Positions 1 through 7,268 of a stretch of DNA of 64,000 nucleotides are shown piece by piece. The position numbers and the translations under genes were made by a program. Position 1 is the stretch's first letter. Every line of letters begins with the position of its first letter. The notes under the pieces are model-generated. The model was not told the DNA's origin. It made no database searches and saw only the letters and a list, made by a program, of their open reading frames with translations. Source of the DNA: Methylomicrobium sp051061015 (GTDB taxonomy: Bacteria > Pseudomonadota > Gammaproteobacteria > Methylococcales > Methylomonadaceae); the NCBI GenBank assembly GCA_051061015.1, contig JBPFEG010000056.1, positions 75,684 through 139,683 of the forward strand, read 5' to 3'.

Positions 1-319
1 AGAGTGCCGAAACCTTCGAAACGGCTACTGCATCCGGCAGCGGTTCCGACCGGTCGATGACATTCCCCGGCGATGTGAGGATTTTACCGGCTACCCGGCT
101 GAGATCGGCAAGAGCGCCAGCAGCGAGCGCCAGACCAGCGAGACCGCCGACAATGCCCAAGGCCGCTATTTCAAGTTTCTGATTACCCGGCAGGACGGCA
201 CACAGTTCTATTCCTGCTCAATGCCAAGGATGGCAATCGAGGAGGTCCGGGAGCAGTACCCGGGCGCGACCAATATTGAACCCGTTGAAAACGAGGCTTA
301 TGACGATGACAGCGAATAA
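1..319 (+). CDS. C-terminal part of a Cys-motif mobile-element protein (5' end outside window)
   Basis: An open frame enters from the left edge (first full codon at base 2) and ends at TAA 317-319. It reads ECRNLRNGYC, then VDDIPRRCEDF, then a GRYFKFLITR-DGTQFYS block. The same blocks occur in the complete protein at 20475-20945 (CRECLHFMNGFC, VDDIPRRCENF, SRYFRFLITRPDGSQF), so this is the C-terminal half of a homologue. The cysteine pairs suggest a small metal-binding module. In the complete copy the gene follows an SF3 helicase, so the missing upstream sequence probably held a replication module of a related element. The function is unknown. Confidence 0.75.
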   Translation, partial: ECRNLRNGYCIRQRFRPVDDIPRRCEDFTGYPAEIGKSASSERQTSETADNAQGRYFKFLITRQDGTQFYSCSMPRMAIEEVREQYPGATNIEPVENEAYDDDSE

Positions 320-740
320 CGAAAATCCTGAATCAGCAGGAATGAAGCAGGATGGCAGATTTAAGCCGGGGCAAAGCGGCAACCCTAAAGGCCGAGCACC
401 TGGCGCGACACCGGCGGCAAAACTCAGGAAGTCAATTGTTCAGGATATGCCGGAGATTATCAATACTTTGGTGACTCTGGCGAAATCCGGCGATGTGCAG
501 GCGGCCAAGGTTTTACTTGATCGGGTTTGCCCGGCATTGAAACCGCAGGCGCTACCGATCAGCCTGCCGGTTAATGGCTCGCTGGCGGATCAAGGCGCGG
601 AAATCATCCGGGCGACATTGGCCGGGCAGATACCGCCCGACATCGGCAGCCAGTTGATTACCGCGCTGGCGGCACAATCCAAAATCATTGAAATCGACGA
701 ACTCACTAAACGGGTTGAAGCCCTGGAGCAGAAAACGTGA
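300..740 (+). CDS. DUF5681 domain-containing protein
   Basis: This 146-residue protein carries the hallmark of DUF5681 near its N-terminus: GRFKPGQSGNPKGRAPG, about residues 19-35. The family is common in prophages and genomic islands and has no established function. I chose the ATG at 300 because it overlaps the end of the preceding gene by 20 bases; a second in-frame ATG at 306 is possible, and the longer frame from 276 uses a TTG inside the upstream gene. The C-terminus (KRVEALEQ) resembles the start of the three small proteins that follow, and its TGA overlaps the GTG of the next gene, so the four are probably translated together. Confidence 0.75.
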   Translation: MTMTANNENPESAGMKQDGRFKPGQSGNPKGRAPGATPAAKLRKSIVQDMPEIINTLVTLAKSGDVQAAKVLLDRVCPALKPQALPISLPVNGSLADQGAEIIRATLAGQIPPDIGSQLITALAAQSKIIEIDELTKRVEALEQKT

Positions 741-940
741 GCATCAAGCATAGAGTCGAGAAACTGGAGCAGCGGCAACCGGCCAGCACTCTGCAAAAAT
801 ATGAACTGATCGGCGTCTTGGACGGCGAGACAGAGGCGCAAGCCATCGAACGATGGAAAGCCGAACACCCGGACAAGACGGAACCGGATAACATTATCTT
901 TTTGGTGCCGTTTGGAGATGAGAGGGGTGAAACCGCATGA
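737..940 (+). CDS. small coiled-coil protein, paralogue 1 of 3
   Basis: A 67-residue protein starting at GTG 737, overlapping the upstream stop codon (GTGA). The N-terminus MSIKHRVEKLEQR matches the start of the next two genes (MTLKTRLEKLEQR and MSIKTRLDKLEAA), a heptad-like charged helix. The middle contains EAQAIERWKAEHP, which also has a counterpart in the third paralogue (EVIERLKAEAVKEW). No catalytic motif is visible. Such short proteins occur in phage and island operons, but I do not recognise a named family. Confidence 0.65.
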   Translation: MSIKHRVEKLEQRQPASTLQKYELIGVLDGETEAQAIERWKAEHPDKTEPDNIIFLVPFGDERGETA

Positions 941-1200
941 CTCTAAAAACGAGACTGGAAAAACTGGAGCAACGCGCCGACAAGGAAATCAGCCTGGAAC
1001 AGATCAACGCAAGGCTGAGGGTTTTGTTCGGCAAAGCCTTAGGCAAGGATTTAAGCCAGAGCAGTGAGGCCGAATTAAGCACTGCGACAGATGAATTTTT
1101 ACGCCAGATGATTGAGGGCGAAACTGGGCAAGTGTGCCGAGACTGGCCCAATCATCGGCTTTTGAGTGAATATAGGAAATTGGTTAGGGGGCCAGCATGA
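937..1200 (+). CDS. small coiled-coil protein, paralogue 2 of 3
   Basis: An 87-residue protein whose ATG overlaps the previous stop as ATGA (937-940). The first 13 residues, MTLKTRLEKLEQR, are nearly the same as in its two neighbours. The remainder is different: a helical, acidic segment (SSEAELSTATDEF) and a C-terminus with a Trp-rich patch. The shared start with diverged tails suggests duplication followed by specialisation of the C-terminal part. The function is unknown. Confidence 0.65.
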   Translation: MTLKTRLEKLEQRADKEISLEQINARLRVLFGKALGKDLSQSSEAELSTATDEFLRQMIEGETGQVCRDWPNHRLLSEYRKLVRGPA

Positions 1201-1421
1201 GCATCAAGACGAGATTGGATAAACTGGAGGCGGCGGTAAAGTCGCCTTTCGGGATATGGCTGCAAATCACCACCGAAGACGGGGATTCGGCCGAGGTAAT
1301 CGAGCGATTGAAAGCCGAGGCCGTCAAGGAATGGAAGCAGGCCAATCCCGAAAGAGAGTTCCCGGCGGAGTTTAACTGGATTGTTCGTAGGATCGTCGAG
1401 CCCAAACTACCGGTGCACTGA
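1197..1421 (+). CDS. small coiled-coil protein, paralogue 3 of 3
   Basis: A 74-residue protein, again coupled by an ATGA overlap (1197-1200). It begins MSIKTRLDKLEAA and continues with a short beta-like stretch (FGIWLQITTEDG) and a helix, EVIERLKAEAVKEW, resembling paralogue 1. It is the last gene of the operon; a hairpin follows about 40 bases downstream. The function is unknown. Confidence 0.65.
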   Translation: MSIKTRLDKLEAAVKSPFGIWLQITTEDGDSAEVIERLKAEAVKEWKQANPEREFPAEFNWIVRRIVEPKLPVH

Positions 1422-1458
1422 TGCATTGATGTAATAATGTAACATCCACGACACCATA

Positions 1459-1486
1459 AAGCCGGGAGGATACCCAGCTTTTTTGT
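1459..1486 (+). terminator. Rho-independent terminator of the DUF5681 operon
   Basis: AAGC-c-GGG (1459-1466) pairs with CCC-a-GCTT (1473-1480) around a 6-base loop, followed by a run of T. It lies just after the last small gene and before the convergent gene at 1499. Confidence 0.7.
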
Positions 1487-1498
1487 ATTTGGCGTTTT

Positions 1499-1927
1499 CT
1501 ATTTGATACGCTTGCCGGTAATCTTGCCCGATGAATAGCAGTTATTGATTAAACCAACGCGGGTTGCAGTACCTGTCAATGACTTTATAAATCCAAATGT
1601 ATCGAGCTTTATCTTGCCTATTAAGGACGCGTAATTGTCGTTATCAACCAGATAATCAGCATGGAAAGAATAGGTTAAAGTTCCAATTTGGTTGACGCTT
1701 ACATTGAACACAAAATCCGGGGAAGCTTTTACCGATTGCACGTAGCCATTTAGTGTTCCATCGCCGTTAAACTTTACAAACAATGGGAGATCGTTTGAGG
1801 GAGTAACGGCAACGGGGAGCGACCCGGGGCAATACTCTGTTCCACGGCTTTGCAGCGCAAGAATTTCCCCAACAGCCATGGCTTGACTTGAAGTCCCCAA
1901 TATCAGCACAGCCAGTAACTTTTTCAT
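1499..1927 (-). CDS. secreted hypothetical protein
   Basis: A 142-residue protein with a clear signal peptide (MKKLLAVLILGTSSQAMA, likely cleavage after AMA). The mature part is beta-rich with repeated short hydrophobic strands (FVFNVSVNQIGTLTYSF) and two cysteines far apart. It should be exported to the periplasm or outside. I recognise no family. It is a single gene, convergent with the upstream operon and divergent from the lipoprotein at 2108. Confidence 0.65.
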   Translation of the reverse strand: MKKLLAVLILGTSSQAMAVGEILALQSRGTEYCPGSLPVAVTPSNDLPLFVKFNGDGTLNGYVQSVKASPDFVFNVSVNQIGTLTYSFHADYLVDNDNYASLIGKIKLDTFGFIKSLTGTATRVGLINNCYSSGKITGKRIK

Positions 1928-2107
1928 AACGCCTATCCTTCGTTAATTTGAAAGCGGCGAGTTTAGCATAAGGTAATGTCGTAATAAAATTTAGAGAACC
2001 CCTCTTTTTATGGCTGTTACTGAGGGACGCGGCGGAGCAGCACGCTTGCCAAGAAGATAAACTATCGTCTAATCTTAGTTGCAAAAATTAATCGAAAAGG
2101 GGGCGTT

Positions 2108-2482
2108 ATGAAGCGATGGATTTTTCTGGGGTTCTTTTTTTGTTCTGGTTGTGGCATTTTTGTGACTAAAGAGAATGTCAAATATGCCAGCACTGGCAAT
2201 TTATGCCAATGGGCCTTTAGTGGTCTGTCATCAAAAGAAACCGCTAATATTGCTCTCAGTGAGCTGGAAAGTAGGAACGAGACTTGTTCTGGCCAGTTAT
2301 CAAGTAGTTCAAGCGGACTAACATACAAACCAACACCGGCAAGTACCGAAATGATGCGTATTGGCTCCCAATTAATGATTCAAGGCGCACCTAAACCGCT
2401 ATATGTTCCGCCCCCCCCGCCAGCTCCAATAAGATGCCAGACGTTTTATATGGGAAATTATGCTCAGACAAAATGCCAATAG
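2108..2482 (+). CDS. small putative lipoprotein
   Basis: A 124-residue protein with a short hydrophobic leader and a lipobox-like FFCSGC at residues 10-15, so it is probably lipid-anchored at Cys15. A purine-rich ribosome site (AAAAGGGGG) sits just before the ATG. The mature part has four further cysteines and a proline run (VPPPPPAPI) near the C-terminus, followed by CQTFYMGNYAQTKC. That ending is seen in small phage or island lipoproteins, but I cannot assign a function. Confidence 0.6.
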   Translation: MKRWIFLGFFFCSGCGIFVTKENVKYASTGNLCQWAFSGLSSKETANIALSELESRNETCSGQLSSSSSGLTYKPTPASTEMMRIGSQLMIQGAPKPLYVPPPPPAPIRCQTFYMGNYAQTKCQ

Positions 2483-2671
2483 AAGTAAGCGGAGATAAGC
2501 CGCAACGATTGCGGAGCAAAATCGCCCATCGATGAAACGTTGGCTGATTCTGCCGATTTTGGGAGGCATCGGCGAAAAAGCGCAGTAACTTTTACAGTAA
2601 CTTTAAAAAACAAAGCCTGAATCCCTTGATTTTGCTGGCTATTCGAAGAAGGCCCGAGCACCAATAAATTC

Positions 2672-2706
2672 AAGGACTTAGGCTTTTTAACCAAGTCCTT
2701 TTTTAT
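2672..2706 (+). terminator. Rho-independent terminator-like hairpin
   Basis: A perfect 8-bp stem AAGGACTT / AAGTCCTT (2672-2679 with 2693-2700) with a 13-base loop is followed by six T. It lies 190 bases after the lipoprotein gene. Just beyond it are spaced CCCCATTT copies (2715-2740), discussed in the findings. Confidence 0.7.
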
Positions 2707-2826
2707 TGCCTTTTATTTTTCCCCATTTTTGCCCCATTTAAAAAATTCCTCCGCATCTCTTACGGAATTTTAACCATTGTTAAAACTGCAAGTTAAGTAC
2801 GGTTTGCAATTCATTACCCAGTCTCA

Positions 2827-3683
2827 CTAGGGACTGCTTGTTTCATGAATTTTAACTAGCTTTTTGAAATCGCTTTCACCAATGATTTTAATATTCTGGC
2901 CGTTAGCAATTAACTGCTCCACCTTTCGATGCTTAATGCTTTTGTCATGGCCGGCAAGTTTTAAAATATCTTGATCGCCAACAACAAGTATTGTTGTGTG
3001 TTTAGTGACGTTTTGCTCTACGTTACAACCAACCACCGCTGCCAAAGTTGCTGCTTCTCTGCGAGGAATCGAAAGAGCCCCGGTAAATACTAATTTTTCC
3101 CCATATAATGGACCTTCGTAATTGCCTGTCAATGTGAGGGGATAAAGAGGTTGCCTTGCCCGTTCAAGCCATTCGTCTATCGTGAGTCCTGATAACTCTA
3201 TGGCTTTTAGCAAGATTTCTCCACAAGCCCTTGCATCTTCTTTGGCGTCATGATGATTAATTTCTATATTCAGAAATGACGCAATATTGGCTAGTCCATA
3301 TCCCTTATAGGTAAATTGTGGCCATGTTCTCCTTACGACTCTGGATGTATCGAGCCAAGCACAATCAAAACATCGATGTCGTTTTTTTCACATGCCTGCA
3401 ATAAGGTAGTTTGGTCAAACAGTGTATGACTGACAACAATATTATTTTTTAGCCATAGCTTGAATTGTCCATAAACTTCGCCCCATTTAGGGGCATTCCT
3501 TACTGTCCACTCCCCGATTCCGTGAATAGAAGTGTTCAGAGGATCAAAGTAATCATCTGGGTTAACTAGACTTTCCCAACTATCATAAAACACGCCGTTT
3601 TTGAAAATAGCTATTCCAACTTGGCAAATACTGGAAAAATTCGGATTTGCCGTTTCAAAGTCTATAGCAATAAAAGTAGTCAT
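2827..3683 (-). pseudogene. frameshifted DEDDh exonuclease-BRCT protein (DNA pol III epsilon-like)
   Basis: Two open frames form one broken gene of about 285 codons. The N-terminal part (3333-3683) has the exonuclease motif FIAIDFETAN with both acidic metal ligands and SHTLFDQTTLL. The frame then ends early (IHPES stop). One base out of frame, the sequence continues as DCAWLDTSRVVRRTWPQF, GYGLANIASFL and HHDAKEDA, the usual ExoIII motif, and runs into the BRCT domain (LVFTGALSIPRREA, 2827-3213). The break lies at a run of four A on the plus strand (3367-3370); one missing base would explain it. It is either a real pseudogene or a homopolymer sequencing error. Confidence 0.85.
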
Positions 3684-4044
3684 TTTTTATCCTAATTTAA
3701 GGCGCTAATTTATTACTATAAATATAAAATAATTTCAACAACCAGCCCTGATCCGGTCATGGCTCTTTTGTCGGTTTTGTCGGTAGGAGGTGGCGACCTA
3801 CCCCCATATACGCTACCAAAAATAACTTAGCAAAGTCCGTTAAATGACCTGGACGAAAACCTGCCACTAACTACAGTTCCCGTTATTCCGGGATTATTAA
3901 TCACCAAACGCGGCGACTGTCTGTAGGAAATTTTACTCATATTGTTTTCTATTATTTATTTGCAGGTACACTGGTAAAAATAGGGGTGAAATTGATGACT
4001 TTCACATACGGCTTTATAACCCAAGCATGATCGGAGGTATGTTT
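3684..4044. other. intergenic stretch without recognisable gene
   Basis: About 360 bases between the exonuclease remnant and the membrane gene. It is AT-rich near 3700-3740 and holds a weak hairpin GTAGG...CCTAC near 3783-3803. The promoter of the downstream gene must lie here, but I cannot fix it. Confidence 0.4.
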
Positions 4045-4380
4045 ATGACCGCATTCCTGATACACCTGATTGTGACAGCAGGCTTGCTGCTGCTTGTAGC
4101 CAACCTTGTCCGCGGCGTGCAAGTGGAAGGTTGGGGCTCCGCGCTGATCGGCGCGCTTGTTCTCGGTCTCGTGAATGCCGTCGTGCGACCGATTATGGTT
4201 CTGCTCACGTTGCCTTTTACGATTCTCACCTTCGGGCTTTTCCTGCTGGTAGTCAATGCGCTGATGCTTTGGCTGGTTGCCGCGCTCGTCTCGGGCATTC
4301 GTATTCAGAGCTTTGGGGCCGCCTTGATCGGGAGCCTCGTGCTTTCACTGCTCAATATGGGAATTGAGCTAATCATGTAG
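4045..4380 (+). CDS. YvlD / phage-holin-IV-like four-helix membrane protein
   Basis: A 111-residue, almost wholly hydrophobic protein with four predicted membrane helices and the family pattern LIGALVLGLVNAVVRPI and LTLPFTILTFGLF, typical of the YvlD/PF04020 family of bacterial inner-membrane proteins. These are called holin-like but are chromosomal in most bacteria, and their role is unclear. The start at 4045 is preferred over 4027 or 4039 because GGAGG (4033-4037) sits 7 bases before it. Confidence 0.8.
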   Translation: MTAFLIHLIVTAGLLLLVANLVRGVQVEGWGSALIGALVLGLVNAVVRPIMVLLTLPFTILTFGLFLLVVNALMLWLVAALVSGIRIQSFGAALIGSLVLSLLNMGIELIM

Positions 4381-4401
4381 CTTTGGTAAAAGGCACATCC
4401 C

Positions 4402-4708
4402 ATGGTCGAGCCTATGGCCTTGTCCGATTTTTTTATCAGTTTTTTTCAGCGGCGCTCTGATCATTTTGGTCGCTGCGGTTTATGCGGCGCTGTTCGCCTG
4501 GGAAAAATTGCGCGGCGACGCATTGTTGCACTATGATTCCTAACTGGCTTATGGACTATTGCTGGCTTGCGTCATGGTATTCGCAAAAGCGCTGCATCTT
4601 GAAGGCCATTGGAGAATCCTGACCGTTCTGATGGTTATCGGCTATTGGTGGATGCCGCGTTTGATATGGCGCTTATGCACGGCAACACACGCGCATGAGC
4701 AGACCTGA
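4402..4708 (+). pseudogene. decayed small membrane protein
   Basis: Starting at ATG 4402 or 4414 the frame reads MALSDFFISFF, then shifts at a run of T. It continues one frame over as SGALIILVAAVYAALFAW, meets a TAA after HYDS, and continues as LAYGLLLACVMVFAKALHL and MVIGYWWMPRLIWRL to a TGA at 4706-4708. One frameshift and one in-frame stop therefore interrupt a roughly 100-residue protein with about three membrane helices. Its position right after the YvlD-like gene suggests a former partner. The family is not recognised. Confidence 0.55.
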
Positions 4709-4751
4709 AGCTGTCTTGAACAGGGCGCCCTGAATCGGCCGCCCCAACTTT

Positions 4752-4786
4752 CCGGCTCCCGTACGCCGCACGGGAACCGGATAAAA
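4752..4786. terminator. GC-rich hairpin, possible terminator
   Basis: CCGG-c-TCCCGT (4752-4762) pairs with ACGGGA-a-CCGG (4770-4780), loop of seven. It is followed by ATAAAAT rather than a T run, so its role as a terminator is uncertain. It lies between convergent coding units. Confidence 0.4.
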
Positions 4787-4836
4787 TCGCAGAAAACCCG
4801 GCGCTATACCGGGCCGTCGTCAGGTTGATAATTTAT

Positions 4837-5256
4837 TCAATCCCACCCCACAGGTTGATACCCGCGTTCCTGAAGACATTGGTTTACGTAGTTCTCGAAA
4901 GCGGGGCTTCGTTCTGTCCTGTTGCCAAACAGCCAGTACAACAGCGAGGCAAATGCACCACTGGCCGCCCCAATCGCCGACCCGGAGCCCGCCGCCCCCA
5001 CAATCGCACCGCCAACAGCGCCCGATGCAGCGCCGATAGCCGCCCCTCCGACTGTCCTGGCAGCTCCTTGTCCCACGTTACTGCCTGAGGAATCGGCGCC
5101 GGCTACTTCTGCAAGTCGCATGCAGTTATCGATATCACGTTCAGCAGCCTTTGTTCCAGCCGTTTTGAAATGCTCATTCGGATAAAGAACCGGTCGAGTC
5201 GAAGCGCAGCCCTCCATTATAAAGACAATGACAAATATCCAAAAAACCTTAAACAT
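4837..5256 (-). CDS. glycine-zipper lipoprotein
   Basis: A 139-residue protein with a hydrophobic leader and a lipobox (MEGC, Cys17), so it is likely an outer-membrane-associated lipoprotein. Residues about 65-105 form a glycine-zipper segment with repeated GAAxGAxxG (AAIGAASGAVGGAIVGAAG), as in the YMGG/OmpA-like glycine-zipper families that pack into membranes. The C-terminus (FENYVNQCLQERGYQPVGW) is the conserved end of this group. A single transcription unit, divergent from the GDPD gene. The precise role is unknown. Confidence 0.75.
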   Translation of the reverse strand: MFKVFWIFVIVFIMEGCASTRPVLYPNEHFKTAGTKAAERDIDNCMRLAEVAGADSSGSNVGQGAARTVGGAAIGAASGAVGGAIVGAAGSGSAIGAASGAFASLLYWLFGNRTERSPAFENYVNQCLQERGYQPVGWD

Positions 5257-5451
5257 GGGAATCTCCTTTGGAAGATAATGGCGTGTAGGTTTGTGTATCG
5301 GGGTTTTGCATGGCTATTTCGCAAGGGAAAATGATATTCTTGCCCCATTTTCCCGTCATCATCGATTAAACTACGACTCAGCCGCACAGAGGGTGGTTCC
5401 ACATCACTCGGTGCGATAAATTTTCATCAACCCCAAAATGCCAAAAGAAAA

Positions 5452-6213
5452 ATGGGAACAGCCATACAGCTACCGATTATCGTTAAACGGCCATTCCGGA
5501 TCATCGCCCACCGGGGCGCGTCTGCCTATGCTCCCGAAAATACGGGAAGCGCATTCAAATTAGCGATCGCTATGGGCATCAGGGAGATCGAACTAGATGT
5601 TCAACTGTCGAGCGATAATGAAGTAGTGATATGCCATGACTTATCGCTGGAACGTTACGGCCACTCCGGTTATGTCGAAGGGATGTACTGGCCACAGTTA
5701 TCCCGTCTCGACATGGGCTCCTGGTTCTCGCCCTATCTGTTTCATGACGAAAAACTGCTAAGGCTTCAGGACCTGTTTGAGGCATATGGTGCGGAGATTA
5801 CCTACCATATCGAGCTAAAAGGCACAGCCCGGCTGCTTCCCCAACAACTTTGCCGCCTGATCGATGATTTTGCTTTACGCGACCATATCATCGTAACGAG
5901 TTTCTCCTATGAGGCCTTGAAACAGGTCAGCACTCTTGCGCCTTCTTTGCGATTGGGCTGGCTGGTACAGAATATCGATGAGGATGTGCTATCCAAAACC
6001 GGGCAGCTTGAATTATTTCAACTCTGTCCCCGCGCAGACCTGCTCACCGAACAAATGGTCCGTTTTGCCCATTCCGTCGTGCCTGAAATCAGAGCCTGGG
6101 GAATCAACGGCGAGCGCGAAGAGGTGTTGGCATTGATACAAAAAACCATTGCCACCGGTTGCGATGGCGTGACTGTCAATTGGCCTGACTGGATTTCTTA
6201 TTCTGAGAAATAG
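5452..6213 (+). CDS. glycerophosphodiester phosphodiesterase
   Basis: A 253-residue GDPD-family enzyme that hydrolyses glycerophosphodiesters to glycerol-3-phosphate and an alcohol. Motifs: IIAHRGASAYAPENT (His20, Arg21, Glu29), EIELDVQLSSDNEVVICHD (Glu47 and Asp49 metal ligands, His62 acid/base), and YHIELKG downstream. There is no signal peptide, so it is cytoplasmic. The ATG at 5452 has a purine-rich stretch (AAAAGAAAA) before it. The length matches the family and all catalytic residues are present. Confidence 0.9.
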   Translation: MGTAIQLPIIVKRPFRIIAHRGASAYAPENTGSAFKLAIAMGIREIELDVQLSSDNEVVICHDLSLERYGHSGYVEGMYWPQLSRLDMGSWFSPYLFHDEKLLRLQDLFEAYGAEITYHIELKGTARLLPQQLCRLIDDFALRDHIIVTSFSYEALKQVSTLAPSLRLGWLVQNIDEDVLSKTGQLELFQLCPRADLLTEQMVRFAHSVVPEIRAWGINGEREEVLALIQKTIATGCDGVTVNWPDWISYSEK

Positions 6214-6243
6214 CGGCCTGGCAGAACTACAGGGCGTTCTCAA

Positions 6244-6612
6244 TTAGGGTTTAACCACAAGTTCCCGCACTTTGTATTCGTAATAGGTAGACGGGGCAAT
6301 CGGCAGTTGCGGGCAAACCGACTCGACCTCGTGTGCTATCTGCTGCGCGTCTATAAAGGCCGCCATAACTTCGGTCGGCGGCCCCCTGTTTCGCCTGGGC
6401 GACAAAAGCCGCGGCTTAGCGCAATAGATCACTTGTGCCCCATGGGTATTGGCCCGTTTAAGCTCCCGATTCTCGTGTTCAAGCTCCTTCAGCCGATCCT
6501 GGTCAGCACTTGGGGTTCCGCTGCGTTTCCCCTGATTTTTTTTATTTTGACTCACCCAACGCCGTAGGGTTTCCGCTGTACAGATTGCAGACCATGGCGA
6601 TGAATACTGACC
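6244..6612 (-). pseudogene. IS3-family transposase remnant
   Basis: The minus strand reads CTAETLRRWVSQNKKNQG, then DRLKELEHENRELKRAN (orfA-type helix and leucine zipper), and ends MAAFIDAQQIAHEVESVCP...LPIAPSTYYEYKVR, the beginning of orfB. Between them the frame is wrong: AAFVAQAKQGAADRSYG is legible only one base over. The catalytic DDE region and inverted ends are missing. It is a decayed insertion sequence. Confidence 0.75.
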
Positions 6613-6615
6613 TTA

Positions 6616-6997
6616 TTGATCAAATATCAAGTGGACCAACGCTCCCGTTCTTATCGGGTATATCTCTTTGATGTGTTCATACTCCATCCTCTAAAAAATG
6701 GAGTCTCCGGGGCAAACCCGGGGCGGTTCATGACAGTCATGAACAATTCTGGGTGGCAAAAAGCACGTAAGCGTGCCGGATTGCCTTGTCAGAATTCATG
6801 ATCTAAAGCATACGTTCGGAAGACGATTAAGAGCTGCAAACGTATCATTCGAGGATAGGCAAGATTTATTGGGACACAAATCGAGCAGGATCATGGACCA
6901 TTATTCGTCTGCAGAACTGGAAAATCTAATTGCGGCGGCCGAAAAAGTCTGCGTAAAGGGTCATGCAAAACTCACGCAACGAAATCGTATGGCATAA
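6616..6997 (+). pseudogene. tyrosine recombinase remnant
   Basis: The frame at 6616-6801 contains MNNSGWQKARKRAGLP, and a second frame (from about 6785) continues LVRIHDLKHTFGRRLRAAN, LLGHKSSRIMDHYSSAELENLI. These are the catalytic box II (HDLKHTFGRR, His-x-x-Arg) and the Tyr region of a site-specific recombinase C-terminal domain. The join is frameshifted and the N-terminal two thirds are absent. It ends three bases before the hairpin at 7000. Confidence 0.8.
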
Positions 6998-6999
6998 AA

Positions 7000-7040
7000 A
7001 AGGGAATCAAGACGTTGAATGTCATTGATTCCCTTGTTTT
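7000..7040. terminator. bidirectional terminator at left junction of element A
   Basis: A perfect 11-bp stem AAGGGAATCAA / TTGATTCCCTT (7000-7010 with 7025-7035) with a 14-base loop, A-rich before and T-rich after (TTGTTTT). On the minus strand it follows the tRNA-Thr 3' fragment exactly as terminators follow the other two copies. Confidence 0.75.
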
Positions 7041-7091
7041 ATCTGGAGCTGGCGATGGGACTCGAACCCGCGACCGGCTGATTACAAATCA
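7031..7091. repeat. attachment site, left end of element A (tRNA-Thr 3' fragment)
   Basis: 61 bases identical to 41007-41067, covering the CCA end, acceptor, T arm and anticodon loop of the tRNA-Thr gene on the minus strand. The tRNA 5' half is missing here. An integrase gene reads away from it at 7269. Confidence 0.9.
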
Positions 7092-7208
7092 CACATTTTC
7101 TATTCCTATCCATTCCCATTCAATCTCACCTTTTACTATTTTTTATATAAATATCATATATATAAACAAATATTGATTCCTTTTCCTCCCTGTGTTTTAC
7201 TATATCTC

Positions 7209-7233
7209 ATGGTGACTTATTGGTGACTCAAAA
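7209..7233. repeat. arm-type repeat of element A, left copy
   Basis: Contains two GGTGAC units (GGTGACTTATTGGTGAC). The same 25 bases recur at 30833-30857, next to the right attachment site. The position, just upstream of the integrase start, fits integrase arm-binding sites or its operator. Confidence 0.7.
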
Positions 7234-7268
7234 AGTAAATTAATTCACTAGGCTAAATGAAGGGAATT

